From Candidatus Cryptobacteroides faecipullorum (lineage in GTDB: Bacteria; Bacteroidota; Bacteroidia; Bacteroidales; UBA932): DNA of 64,000 nt. The position numbers were made by a program, and so were the translations under genes. Shown here one piece after another: positions 17,972-26,037 of this stretch (position 1 is the first letter of the stretch; the number at the start of each line of letters is the position of its first letter). A model generated the notes under the pieces. That model was not told the DNA's origin and did no database searches. It worked only from the letters and a program-made list of their open reading frames with translations. Location of the stretch: NCBI GenBank assembly GCA_017694885.1, contig JADIMH010000015.1, forward strand, positions 62,001 to 126,000, read 5' to 3'.

Positions 17972-18014
17972 CATAAAAAAAGAGAAAAACTTAACGTTTT
18001 TCTCTTTTTTTATG
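17972..18014 (-). terminator. Terminator after fabG
   Basis: A perfect 19-base inverted repeat (17972-17990 with 17996-18014) with a 5-base loop. The arms are almost all A/T with a GAG/CTC core, and on the minus strand the second arm is a long T-run. It lies 25 bases past the fabG stop. By symmetry it could also work on the plus strand. Confidence 0.8.
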
Positions 18015-18039
18015 TTTGCAGGAATCTTCAAGCGTCTTG

Positions 18040-18786
18040 TCAGCAGTTCATTGCCCCGCAGCAGTGGATGACCTGACCGCTTACATAAGAAGAAAGCGGG
18101 CTGGCGAGGAACAGAGCCACGTTGGCCACATCCTCCGGAGTGCCGCCGCGACGCAGAGGAATCTGTTTTTCCCATTCCTGACGAACTTTCTCCGGAAGTG
18201 CGTTTGTCATATCGGTGATGATGAATCCCGGAGCGATGCAGTTCGCACGTATTCCGCGAGGGCCCATTTCCTTTGCTATCGATTTTGCCAGACCGATCAT
18301 TCCGGCTTTTGATGCAGAGTAGTTGCACTGGCCTGCATTTCCCGATACGCCTACTACGGAAGACATGTTGATTATGCTTCCTTCACGCTGCTTTGCCATG
18401 ACAGGGGTAACCGCGTGGATGAAGTTGAATGCCGATTTGAGGTTCACTGTCAGGACGGCGTCCCACTGCGCTTCGGTCATCCTCATCATGAGTCCGTCTT
18501 TTGTAATGCCTGCATTGTTTACCAGGATGTCGATTCTGCCGAAGTCTTCGATAATCTGGTTTACGACTGTATGTGTCTCATCGAAACTTGCCGCATTGGA
18601 GGCGTATGCCTTGGCTTTTACTCCGTATGCCTCAAGTTCTTTAAGAGTCTGCTCTGCCGCCTCGTTGATGACGAGGTCTGTGAATGCGACATTAGCGCCT
18701 TCAGAAGCGAATTTCAAGGCTATTGCTTTGCCTATCCCTCTTGCCGCACCAGTGACAAGAGCTGTTTTTCCGTCAAGAAGTCCCAT
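18040..18786 (-). CDS. fabG: 3-oxoacyl-[acyl-carrier-protein] reductase
   Basis: 248 residues, a typical short-chain dehydrogenase. The NAD(P) motif is TGAARGIGKA, NNAG is at about residues 90-93, and the catalytic Ser/Tyr/Lys set is present (INMSSVVGVSG and YSASKAG). It reduces 3-oxoacyl-ACP in fatty acid elongation in the cytoplasm. It has its own strong promoter with a palindrome at the probable transcription start, and its own terminator. Confidence 0.93.
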   Translation of the reverse strand: MGLLDGKTALVTGAARGIGKAIALKFASEGANVAFTDLVINEAAEQTLKELEAYGVKAKAYASNAASFDETHTVVNQIIEDFGRIDILVNNAGITKDGLMMRMTEAQWDAVLTVNLKSAFNFIHAVTPVMAKQREGSIINMSSVVGVSGNAGQCNYSASKAGMIGLAKSIAKEMGPRGIRANCIAPGFIITDMTNALPEKVRQEWEKQIPLRRGGTPEDVANVALFLASPLSSYVSGQVIHCCGAMNC

Positions 18787-18832
18787 TCTTTGAAAAATTT
18801 ATAAATTATTGTTTTTTACCGGGTTTTCAGTT

Positions 18833-18848
18833 ACCGGCATTTGCCGGT
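18833..18848. promoter_or_regulatory. Palindrome at the fabG transcription start
   Basis: ACCGGCA (18833-18839) and TGCCGGT (18842-18848) form a perfect inverted repeat with a 2-base centre. It begins one base downstream of the -7 box, so it would cover the start of transcription. This is a good position for a repressor operator, or for a hairpin at the mRNA 5' end. Confidence 0.5.
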
Positions 18849-18849
18849 G

Positions 18850-18881
18850 CAAAATTATCCCAGAATATCCGTATAAGCAAA
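18850..18881 (-). promoter_or_regulatory. fabG promoter
   Basis: The minus strand reads TTTG (18881-18878), a 20-base spacer and TAATTTTG (18857-18850), matching the Bacteroidota consensus at both boxes. Confidence 0.75.
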
Positions 18882-18887
18882 TTTTCT

Positions 18888-20348
18888 TTATAAATATCTT
18901 TTTTCGTTACTGTCTATGGCGATGAAAATGAATATCATTGCCGTAAAGGCCCAGAGGGACGACCCTCCGTAGCTGAGCAGCGGAAGCGGTATGCCTATGA
19001 CAGGAACCAGGCCCATTGTCATGCCTATGTTTATGAAAAGATGCATGAAAATGCAGCATGCCACGCAATATCCGTATATCCTTGTAAAGGACTCCCTGCT
19101 TTTTTCTGCATCCCGCAGTATCCTCCATATCAGGAATACATACAGCAGGATGACGGAAGCTGAGCCTAAAAACCCCCATTCTTCACCGATAGTGCAGAAA
19201 ATGAAGTCGGTACTCTGCTCAGGGACAAATCCGTATGTAGTCTGTGTCCCGTGAAGGAATCCTTTCCCGGCAAATCCTCCGGAACCTATGGCGATCATGG
19301 ACTGGTTTACGTTGTAGCCTACTCCTGTAGGGTCATCCTTGAGTCCCAGCAATACTTCGATCCTTTTCCTCTGGTGATCCTGAAGGACTTCGTGGAACAG
19401 GAAATCGACAGACATAATGAACAGGATGCCGGCAATAAAGGATGCGACAGCACCGAGCTTGAACAAGCTCCTTTCCCGGTATGCCCGGTAGGCATAGAAG
19501 AAAATTACTGCCACGGCAGCGGCTGCGAAGAAATAAGCCGGGCGTATCTTGTCCGTTATCTCTTCCGGAGAGTCCGTCAGTCCTGCCGCCCATTTTATAA
19601 TATAAGGTAGAAGTGCCAGAAAAACCATTACAGGAAGTACCGCAATGCACCATTTTTTCATCTTTCCGGATTCAAGGGCAGAGCATAGAGTGACTGTTCC
19701 GGTGAGGGCCAGCATGGAGACATAGGGAGATGCGGTAAGGGTCAGGATGAAAAGCAGGATGGCCATGCCGATCATGAAAAGCAGCCATCCCGACAGTCCT
19801 TCCCTGTAGAGCATGAAAACGAACCCTACATATACAAGCGCTGATCCGGTCTCGCTCTGCGCTATGATTATGGCCATCGGGAGCAGTATTATCAGTGCGG
19901 TGATGATGAAGTTTCTCGTATTGTTTATCCTGTAGCCGATCTGGCTCATTACGGTGGCCAGCAGCAGGGAAGTGGAGATCTTTGAAATTTCTGCGGGCTG
20001 GAACCTGACCGGACCGAATTCGAACCAGGATCTGGAGCCCTTTACTTCCACTCCGAAGAATATGACGGCTACGAGCAGCAGTATTGTGGCGGCGTAGAAC
20101 AGGACGGACATCCCTTCCCAGGTCCTCGGATTGATGATAAACAGGATCATGCCGCCGATTCCGAGAGCCGATACTATCCATACGAACTGTTTCCCGCTAC
20201 GGCAGCTGAAATCGAATATGGATGCCGGCTCAGAAGAATGAACCGATGCATATATGTTTATCCAGCCGATAAGCACGAGCAGCAGATAGGTCACTACCAG
20301 CGACCAGTCTATTGTCTTGAGCAGACTGTTTCCTCTATATGTGTTCAT
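18888..20348 (-). CDS. rodA: Rod-shape SEDS glycosyltransferase RodA
   Basis: 486 residues, about 10 membrane segments plus a large region between about residues 230 and 320. SEDS motifs are seen: STDFIFCTIGEEWGFLGS and GIPLPLLSYGGSS. RodA polymerises peptidoglycan from lipid II with PBP2 during cell elongation. It is the last gene of mreB-mreC-mreD-mrdA-rodA and starts 17 bases after the PBP2 stop. No clear terminator separates it from fabG, so some read-through is possible. Confidence 0.93.
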   Translation of the reverse strand: MNTYRGNSLLKTIDWSLVVTYLLLVLIGWINIYASVHSSEPASIFDFSCRSGKQFVWIVSALGIGGMILFIINPRTWEGMSVLFYAATILLLVAVIFFGVEVKGSRSWFEFGPVRFQPAEISKISTSLLLATVMSQIGYRINNTRNFIITALIILLPMAIIIAQSETGSALVYVGFVFMLYREGLSGWLLFMIGMAILLFILTLTASPYVSMLALTGTVTLCSALESGKMKKWCIAVLPVMVFLALLPYIIKWAAGLTDSPEEITDKIRPAYFFAAAAVAVIFFYAYRAYRERSLFKLGAVASFIAGILFIMSVDFLFHEVLQDHQRKRIEVLLGLKDDPTGVGYNVNQSMIAIGSGGFAGKGFLHGTQTTYGFVPEQSTDFIFCTIGEEWGFLGSASVILLYVFLIWRILRDAEKSRESFTRIYGYCVACCIFMHLFINIGMTMGLVPVIGIPLPLLSYGGSSLWAFTAMIFIFIAIDSNEKRYL

Positions 20349-20365
20349 CCCGTTTCGTTTAGAAT

Positions 20366-22207
20366 TTATCTGTCATTGTATTTATCCAGCAATACTCCTT
20401 CAATCATACGCTTCTCCAGCTCCTTGCGCGAGTCATCTATATTGCGGGTCAGGTATTTTTCTGTCAGGAGCGAGGCTATCGGAGCTGCCCATCTGGCGCC
20501 GAAAGACCCGTGTTCGATATATGCGGCTACGGCGATTTTGGGATTGTCCTTCGGAGCGAAGCATATGAATACGGAGTTGTCGTCTCCGTGCGGGTTCTGT
20601 GCAGTTCCGGTCTTTCCGCAGATATCCAGTCCTTCGACGGCTGCTATGGAAGCGGTGGCTCCGGACCCGAATCCGGCGTTTACCGCCATATACATCCCTT
20701 CTACAACGGCGGGGAAATATGATGTGTCGACCATCGTGTAGTTGCGTCGGGTATATTTAGGGTCGATTTCCACTCCTTCGGAAGACTTTATTATGTGCGG
20801 GATATAATAGAATCCGCGATTTGCCATGATTGCACACAGGTTCGCCAGGTGCAGGGGGGTGCAGCCTATTTCTCCCTGACCGATCGAAAGGGAAATGATA
20901 TTGGTTGCTTTCCATCTTCCTTTTCCGTACATCCTGTCATACAGTTCCGGATCCGGTATGTCACCGCCAAGTTCTGAGGGGAAATCGCTTCCGAGTTTCC
21001 TGCCGAAACCGAAACCGGATACGTACTCGTCCCATTTGGCAAGGGCTTGTGATACGGATCCGTATTCCGGGTTTTCGAGTATGGAGCGCAGGACGTAGCA
21101 ATAATAGGCATTGCATGACATCATTATCGATTCCTTCATATCCAGAGGAGACCTGTGGTCATGGCATCCCATTTTACGGTTTCCGTACCGGTATCCGCGA
21201 TGGCACGGATATTCGGTCTGCGGGGTCACCACTCCTTCCTGAAGGCCGATAAGGGCGTTTACAAGCTTGAAAACGGAACCTGGAGGATATGAAGCCTGGA
21301 CCGCTCTGTTGAACATGGGCTTCAGCGGGTCCGACAGTATCCTGTTGTAGTGGCTTCCGATGTCCGCCAGCACGTCTACGTCTATTCCGGGGCTGGATAT
21401 CAGTGCCAGGATTTCCCCTGTAGAAGGTTCGATGGCGACAAGGCTTCCTACTTTGTTCTGCATGAGCGTTTGCCCGTAGTGCTGGAGTTCGGCATCGATG
21501 GTGGTAACTATGTCTTTGCCGGGAATCGCTTCCTTGTCCATTTCTCCGTCACGGTATGAGGATTCTATCCTGTTGCGGGAGTCGCGCAGATAGATTTTGT
21601 AGCCTTTTTCGCCCTTCAGGTATTTTTCGCAGGTAGCCTCTATCCCTGTCATTCCCGCATAGTCGCCGGCCTTGTATTCGCCATGATGCGATTCTATGTA
21701 TCTGGAGTCCACTTCCGAGACATATCCGAGCAGGTTCCCTCCGGCGTTGTACGGGTATTGTCTTATGCTTCTGGGCTGGCCCCTGAATCCGGGGAACTTG
21801 AAAGAGAGCTCCGCAAAGCGCATGTATGTCTCTGGAGGCAGCTGTTTGAGCATGACGACGGACTGGTATCCGATCCTTCTGCGGTTTTTGTGGTATTCGG
21901 CCATTTTGCCGCGAATGAAATCAGCCGGTACGCCGAGGGCTTCTCCCAACGCCAGGGTGTCGAATTCGGTGACTTCCTTTGGTGTCACCAGAATGTCATA
22001 TGCGACTCTGTTCCCGACAAGGATTTTCCCGTTTCTGTCATAGATGATCCCCCTGGTGGGATAGATGGTGGAATAGACCATCGAGTTGTTGGATGCGTCG
22101 ATCTTGTAGCTGTCGTCCAGAATCTGTATTACGAACAGCCTCCCGATCAGAATCAGCGCCGCGACCGTGAGTCCTGCGAGTATCTTGTTTTTCCTGTTGA
22201 GTGTCAT
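20366..22207 (-). CDS. mrdA: Penicillin-binding protein 2, elongation transpeptidase
   Basis: 613 residues: one N-terminal membrane anchor, a PBP dimerisation domain and a class B transpeptidase domain. The active-site motifs are intact: SYPPGSVFKL (SxxK), MSCNAYYC (SxN) and CGKTGTAQNP (KTG). It crosslinks peptidoglycan in the elongasome with RodA and MreBCD. It lies 12 bases after mreD and 17 bases before rodA in one operon. Confidence 0.95.
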   Translation of the reverse strand: MTLNRKNKILAGLTVAALILIGRLFVIQILDDSYKIDASNNSMVYSTIYPTRGIIYDRNGKILVGNRVAYDILVTPKEVTEFDTLALGEALGVPADFIRGKMAEYHKNRRRIGYQSVVMLKQLPPETYMRFAELSFKFPGFRGQPRSIRQYPYNAGGNLLGYVSEVDSRYIESHHGEYKAGDYAGMTGIEATCEKYLKGEKGYKIYLRDSRNRIESSYRDGEMDKEAIPGKDIVTTIDAELQHYGQTLMQNKVGSLVAIEPSTGEILALISSPGIDVDVLADIGSHYNRILSDPLKPMFNRAVQASYPPGSVFKLVNALIGLQEGVVTPQTEYPCHRGYRYGNRKMGCHDHRSPLDMKESIMMSCNAYYCYVLRSILENPEYGSVSQALAKWDEYVSGFGFGRKLGSDFPSELGGDIPDPELYDRMYGKGRWKATNIISLSIGQGEIGCTPLHLANLCAIMANRGFYYIPHIIKSSEGVEIDPKYTRRNYTMVDTSYFPAVVEGMYMAVNAGFGSGATASIAAVEGLDICGKTGTAQNPHGDDNSVFICFAPKDNPKIAVAAYIEHGSFGARWAAPIASLLTEKYLTRNIDDSRKELEKRMIEGVLLDKYNDR

Positions 22208-22219
22208 ATCCGGTGCCCT

Positions 22220-22732
22220 CTATCTGTCGTTGGGATTCAGAACATGTATGACAAGCAGGGCAAGGATCCCGTCGCAGGCCAGTGAGGCCGCAAAACGGGC
22301 CGCGTTGAACCAGAACGGCCTGACTCCGGAGCCGTCGGCAAGTATGTATATCGACAGGAACACCATGTAGACAACGGTAACGGCAAGAAGGGTTTTCCAG
22401 ATGCTTGCGGATCTGGAGTTGAACGGGTTGCCTTTGTCGGAAATCTCGTCACCCATGATTGCTTTCAGCAACGGTTGCCGGATCAGTGCTACCGGTACGA
22501 GGGCAAGGGTATTGAGCCCTATGATCCCTTCGGCCAGGAAATCGACGGCCAGACCTGTACCGAAAGCTATCAGCATGCTTGCCATGGTGTTTATCTTCAG
22601 GGGTATGCACAATACCATGGCCGGAAGAACAGTGACGGATATGTACGGACTGATCCTGAAATAGTTGCAAATGACCATCTGTGCAATGGCCAGCAATATG
22701 TATATGGCACTGAAATTCTGGTTCGCCTTCAT
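22220..22732 (-). CDS. mreD: Rod shape-determining protein MreD
   Basis: 170 residues, five to six hydrophobic segments, no catalytic motif. Family assignment rests on size, topology (PAMVLCIPLKINTMASMLIA and GLNTLALVPVALIRQ) and position between mreC and PBP2. MreD is an inner-membrane part of the elongasome. The gaps are 15 bases to mreC and 12 bases to mrdA. Confidence 0.85.
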   Translation of the reverse strand: MKANQNFSAIYILLAIAQMVICNYFRISPYISVTVLPAMVLCIPLKINTMASMLIAFGTGLAVDFLAEGIIGLNTLALVPVALIRQPLLKAIMGDEISDKGNPFNSRSASIWKTLLAVTVVYMVFLSIYILADGSGVRPFWFNAARFAASLACDGILALLVIHVLNPNDR

Positions 22733-22747
22733 GATCTTTCCTCCGGA

Positions 22748-23599
22748 TTATTGTTTGGAAACCAAATCGCTTATCTCGTCTTTTCCGGCATTCTGGACTA
22801 TGGTCACATATCTCAGAGCCTTGAAATCTTCGAAAAGCCTTACCTTGATTTCATAGGTCGCCCCGTTTATTATCCTGGATTCTCCGGTGGTTCCAAGAGG
22901 TATGTCAGGCGGGAATATCGATGAAAAGCCGCTGGTATAGACCGTATCGCCGCTTTCTATCCCTATATGGTGGGGAATTTCATTCAGCAGGGCGCCGTCG
23001 GTATTTGCACCGTCCCATACCAATGAGCCGACGGGGCCGGTTTTCCCGATGCGTGCGCTCACTGTCATTCCGGTATTCTTGAATGATATTCCGTATGAGT
23101 AATGTCTGCTGACGGCATCGATGATGCCTATTACGCCTTGTCCGGTAATGATTCCCGACTGGGGGGTTACGCCATCCTCGGAGCCTTTGTCGACGATGAT
23201 GTAGTTGTGCTGGCGGTTGTTGCTGATCTTGACGATTTCCGCCTGCCGGTAGATGTATCTGCCGGTGCTGTCCTCCGCTACGGATGCGGAATCCGCTTCA
23301 TGTGCCGCGCCTGACTGCAATGCATTGCACTCCGCAATGCCGTTCCCGCAGTCCCGCAGTTTGCAGGCAAGGTTGAAGTTTTCTTCTGCCAGGCGGGCGT
23401 TTTCTTTCTGCAGTGAAAAGTAGTATTTGATGCTTTCGGTCTTTCCCCAGACATAAGCGTAAAAAGCGTGGGCTCCTTTCATTACCCACGAGTCCTGAAG
23501 GATTCCGTTGCTTCTCAGCATACCCAATGCAGCTACCTCCAATACGATGAAGATAGCTGCATTGAATATCGTTGAAAATGTTTTCCGGTTCCTGACCAT
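22748..23599 (-). CDS. mreC: Rod shape-determining protein MreC
   Basis: 283 residues: an N-terminal membrane helix, a coiled-coil (about residues 60-90) and a double beta-barrel periplasmic domain (GIITGQGVIGIIDAV, SGDTVYTSGFSSIFPPDIPL). MreC links MreB to PBP2 in the periplasm. It starts one base after the mreB stop, so translation is probably coupled. Confidence 0.93.
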   Translation of the reverse strand: MVRNRKTFSTIFNAAIFIVLEVAALGMLRSNGILQDSWVMKGAHAFYAYVWGKTESIKYYFSLQKENARLAEENFNLACKLRDCGNGIAECNALQSGAAHEADSASVAEDSTGRYIYRQAEIVKISNNRQHNYIIVDKGSEDGVTPQSGIITGQGVIGIIDAVSRHYSYGISFKNTGMTVSARIGKTGPVGSLVWDGANTDGALLNEIPHHIGIESGDTVYTSGFSSIFPPDIPLGTTGESRIINGATYEIKVRLFEDFKALRYVTIVQNAGKDEISDLVSKQ

Positions 23600-23600
23600 T

Positions 23601-24623
23601 CTATCTCATGAGGAATGGATATCTGTCCGTATGCTTGAGTGCTATGCATGTCCCTCTGGCGACAGCTTTCAGAGGGTCTTCTGCGACATGGAAAGGAATA
23701 TTCACCTTTTCGCTGAGCCTCTTGTCGAGTCCTCTGAGCAGCGAACCTCCTCCGGAGAGGAAAATGCCGCTTTCCACGATGTCGGAGTAAAGTTCCGGCG
23801 GAGTCTGTTCCAATACATGCAGGATCGCCGACTCGATTTTCGCGATCGACTTGTCAAGACAGTGGGCTATTTCCTGATATGTTATGGTAGCCACGACAGG
23901 ATGTGCGGTCATCAGGTTCGGTCCTTTGACTACGAAAGGCTCCGGCTCGTCGTCGAGGTTCGGTATGACGGCTCCAACCGCTATTTTAAGCTTTTCCGCA
24001 GTCGGTTCTCCGACCTTGATGTTATGCTGCTGTTTGAGATAATACTGTATGTCGTTTGTGAACACGTCTCCGGCCACCCTTACGCTGTTCTGCTGGACTA
24101 TTCCGCCCAAAGAGATGACGGCGATTTCCGTTGTCCCTCCTCCGATGTCCACTACCATGCTTCCTTTCGGAGCCTCCACGTCCAGACCGATTCCGAGAGC
24201 GGCGGCCATCGGTTCGAATATCAGATATACGTCACGGCCTCCGGCGTGTTCGGTGGAGTCGCGCACGGCCCTTATTTCCACTTCCGTACTGCCTGACGGA
24301 ATACCTACCACCACCTTCAGGTTAGGTGTGAAGAGCGACCTGCGCTTGCTGTTCACTTTCTTTATGAAACCTCTGATCATCAGTTCGGCCGCATTGAAGT
24401 CCGCAATTACTCCGTCGCGCAGTGGCCTCACTGTCTTGATTCCGGGGTTTTCCCTGTCCTGTATGAGTTTTGCCTGATGTCCCAGGGCGATAGGTTTTCC
24501 GGTGTTGTTGTCCAGAGCCACGATGCTTGGCTCATCCAGTACTATCTGGTCGTTCTGGAAAATGACGGTGTTCGCTGTTCCGAGATCAATTGCGAGTTCC
24601 TGGGTCAAAAAAGAAAATCCCAT
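23601..24623 (-). CDS. mreB: Actin-like rod shape protein MreB
   Basis: 340 residues, the family length. Actin-fold nucleotide motifs are present (AIDLGTANTVIF at the start, VVDIGGGTTEIAVISLGG and GIFLSGGGSLLRGLD). It forms membrane-bound filaments that position the wall-elongation machinery. It is the first gene of the elongasome operon, with its own TAATTTTG box that mirrors the ispD promoter. Its presence indicates a rod or ovoid cell. Confidence 0.96.
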   Translation of the reverse strand: MGFSFLTQELAIDLGTANTVIFQNDQIVLDEPSIVALDNNTGKPIALGHQAKLIQDRENPGIKTVRPLRDGVIADFNAAELMIRGFIKKVNSKRRSLFTPNLKVVVGIPSGSTEVEIRAVRDSTEHAGGRDVYLIFEPMAAALGIGLDVEAPKGSMVVDIGGGTTEIAVISLGGIVQQNSVRVAGDVFTNDIQYYLKQQHNIKVGEPTAEKLKIAVGAVIPNLDDEPEPFVVKGPNLMTAHPVVATITYQEIAHCLDKSIAKIESAILHVLEQTPPELYSDIVESGIFLSGGGSLLRGLDKRLSEKVNIPFHVAEDPLKAVARGTCIALKHTDRYPFLMR

Positions 24624-24672
24624 CTGTATAATTCGTTATAACGTTATATTTCCGAAGTAAAAAACTAAACTG

Positions 24673-24680
24673 CAAAATTA
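24673..24680 (-). promoter_or_regulatory. -7 box of the mreB operon
   Basis: The minus strand reads TAATTTTG, an exact TAnnTTTG match, 50 bases before the mreB ATG. It forms an inverted repeat with the ispD box at 24693-24700, with 12 A-rich bases between. Confidence 0.55.
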
Positions 24681-24692
24681 CGAAAAAAAAGT

Positions 24693-24700
24693 TAATTTTG
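24693..24700 (+). promoter_or_regulatory. -7 box of ispD
   Basis: TAATTTTG, 32 bases before the ispD ATG. It is the mirror image of the mreB box. The two polymerase sites would overlap and probably exclude each other. Confidence 0.55.
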
Positions 24701-24731
24701 CTGTAATAACTTTTAAAAACAGATCGGCGGA

Positions 24732-25436
24732 ATGGGACGGGATAAATATTTGATTATAACGGCGGGCGGCTCCGGGACACGTATGGGCGCGCCTGTGCCG
24801 AAACAGTTCTTGCAGCTGGACGGGAAGCCCGTCCTGCAGATGACGATGGAAAAATTCATCGATGCCGAGCCTGATATCAGAATAGTTACGGTATTGCCTT
24901 CCGCATCCGTACCGATGTGGAAGGACTTGTGCTATGAGAACAATTTCGCTGTAAGACAGACTATAGTGGAGGGCGGTATAACACGCTTCCATTCTGTAAG
25001 GAACGGACTGGAAAAAGTGCCGGACGGTGCGTTGGTGGCAATCCATGACGGGGTGCGTCCTCTTGTCTCCCCGGGCTTTATTTCGTCTGTTTTCCGACTT
25101 GCGGAAAATGTCCCTGCCGTGACTCCCGTAATTCCATGTACGGATACGCTCCGTCAGATCGTGCGGAGGCAGGACGGAACCCTTGAGAGGGTCGATGATC
25201 CTTATGTGGACCGCAGCAGGGTCTATGCCGTGCAGACTCCGCAGATATTCTGGTCGGAAGTGATAAAGGATGCGTACAGGCAGGCGTATGATACGGTTTT
25301 TACCGACGATGCTTCAGTGGCAGAAAAAAAAGGAGTGGAAGTCTGCTATGTCGATGGAGAGAAATCCAACATAAAACTTACCGCTCCAGATGATATGAAA
25401 CTTGCAGAAGCACTCTGCAGCATATTGCATTATTGA
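24732..25436 (+). CDS. ispD: 2-C-methyl-D-erythritol 4-phosphate cytidylyltransferase
   Basis: 234 residues. The nucleotidyltransferase signature ITAGGSGTRMGAPVPKQFLQ and the IHDGVRPLV and DPYVDRSRVYAVQTPQIF motifs identify IspD, third step of the MEP isoprenoid pathway (CTP + MEP to CDP-ME). Isoprenoids feed the undecaprenyl carrier and the menaquinone tail. Its 3' end overlaps the convergent Lrp-type gene by 7 bases. Confidence 0.95.
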   Translation: MGRDKYLIITAGGSGTRMGAPVPKQFLQLDGKPVLQMTMEKFIDAEPDIRIVTVLPSASVPMWKDLCYENNFAVRQTIVEGGITRFHSVRNGLEKVPDGALVAIHDGVRPLVSPGFISSVFRLAENVPAVTPVIPCTDTLRQIVRRQDGTLERVDDPYVDRSRVYAVQTPQIFWSEVIKDAYRQAYDTVFTDDASVAEKKGVEVCYVDGEKSNIKLTAPDDMKLAEALCSILHY

Positions 25437-25942
25437 TTTTCCTGCTTCTTCACGTTTGCAGAGAAACTTGTGTTCTGGTATTCCTTTACCCATACCTGGC
25501 GTTCTATGGCCTGGTCAAGGGATATCTGCGTTTCCGTAGACTGTACATAAGGGATCTTCTGGATAGTGTTCACCAGGATTTCCATGAGATGGTCATGGTT
25601 GAAGCAGAATATCTTCAGAAGCAGTGCATACTTTCCCGTAACGAAATGGCATTCTACTATTTCCGAGATCTTTTTGAATGCTTCGATCACTTCCGGATAT
25701 TTGTTGGCTTCGGAGAGGGATACGCTTATGAAGGCACATACATTGAGTCCAAGAGCCTGAGGCTTTACGAGTAGCCGGGAACCGGTAATTACACCGTTGG
25801 CTTCCAGCCTTTTAACTCTCTGATGGATTGCTGCTCCCGATACTCCGCATTCCCTGGCTATCTCCAGAAACGGCATGCGGGCATTCTTCACCAGAAAAGA
25901 AAGTATTTTCTGGTCAATCTGATCAATGTGGTATGAAGGCAT
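25430..25942 (-). CDS. Lrp/AsnC family transcriptional regulator
   Basis: 170 residues. An N-terminal winged helix-turn-helix (about residues 5-60, IDQIDQKILSFLVKNARMPF) is followed by a RAM/AsnC ligand domain that probably senses an amino acid (LGLNVCAFISVSLSEANKY, VTGKYALLLKIF). Its target is unknown. It lies 95 bases downstream of topA on the same strand in a very AT-rich gap without a recognisable TAnnTTTG box, so it may depend on topA read-through. Confidence 0.9.
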   Translation of the reverse strand: MPSYHIDQIDQKILSFLVKNARMPFLEIARECGVSGAAIHQRVKRLEANGVITGSRLLVKPQALGLNVCAFISVSLSEANKYPEVIEAFKKISEIVECHFVTGKYALLLKIFCFNHDHLMEILVNTIQKIPYVQSTETQISLDQAIERQVWVKEYQNTSFSANVKKQENQ

Positions 25943-26037
25943 AGCTCTTACAGTTAATTTAACATTATCTCCGCGAAGTTAGAAATAATTTATAATTATA
26001 TCAATAAATGATTTTAAAATTATAAATTATAATAAGG

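Noticed and set aside
17921..18328. Upstream extension of comF
   Set aside because: It runs antisense through the fabG terminator and into fabG; the ComF zinc finger begins after ATG 17920.
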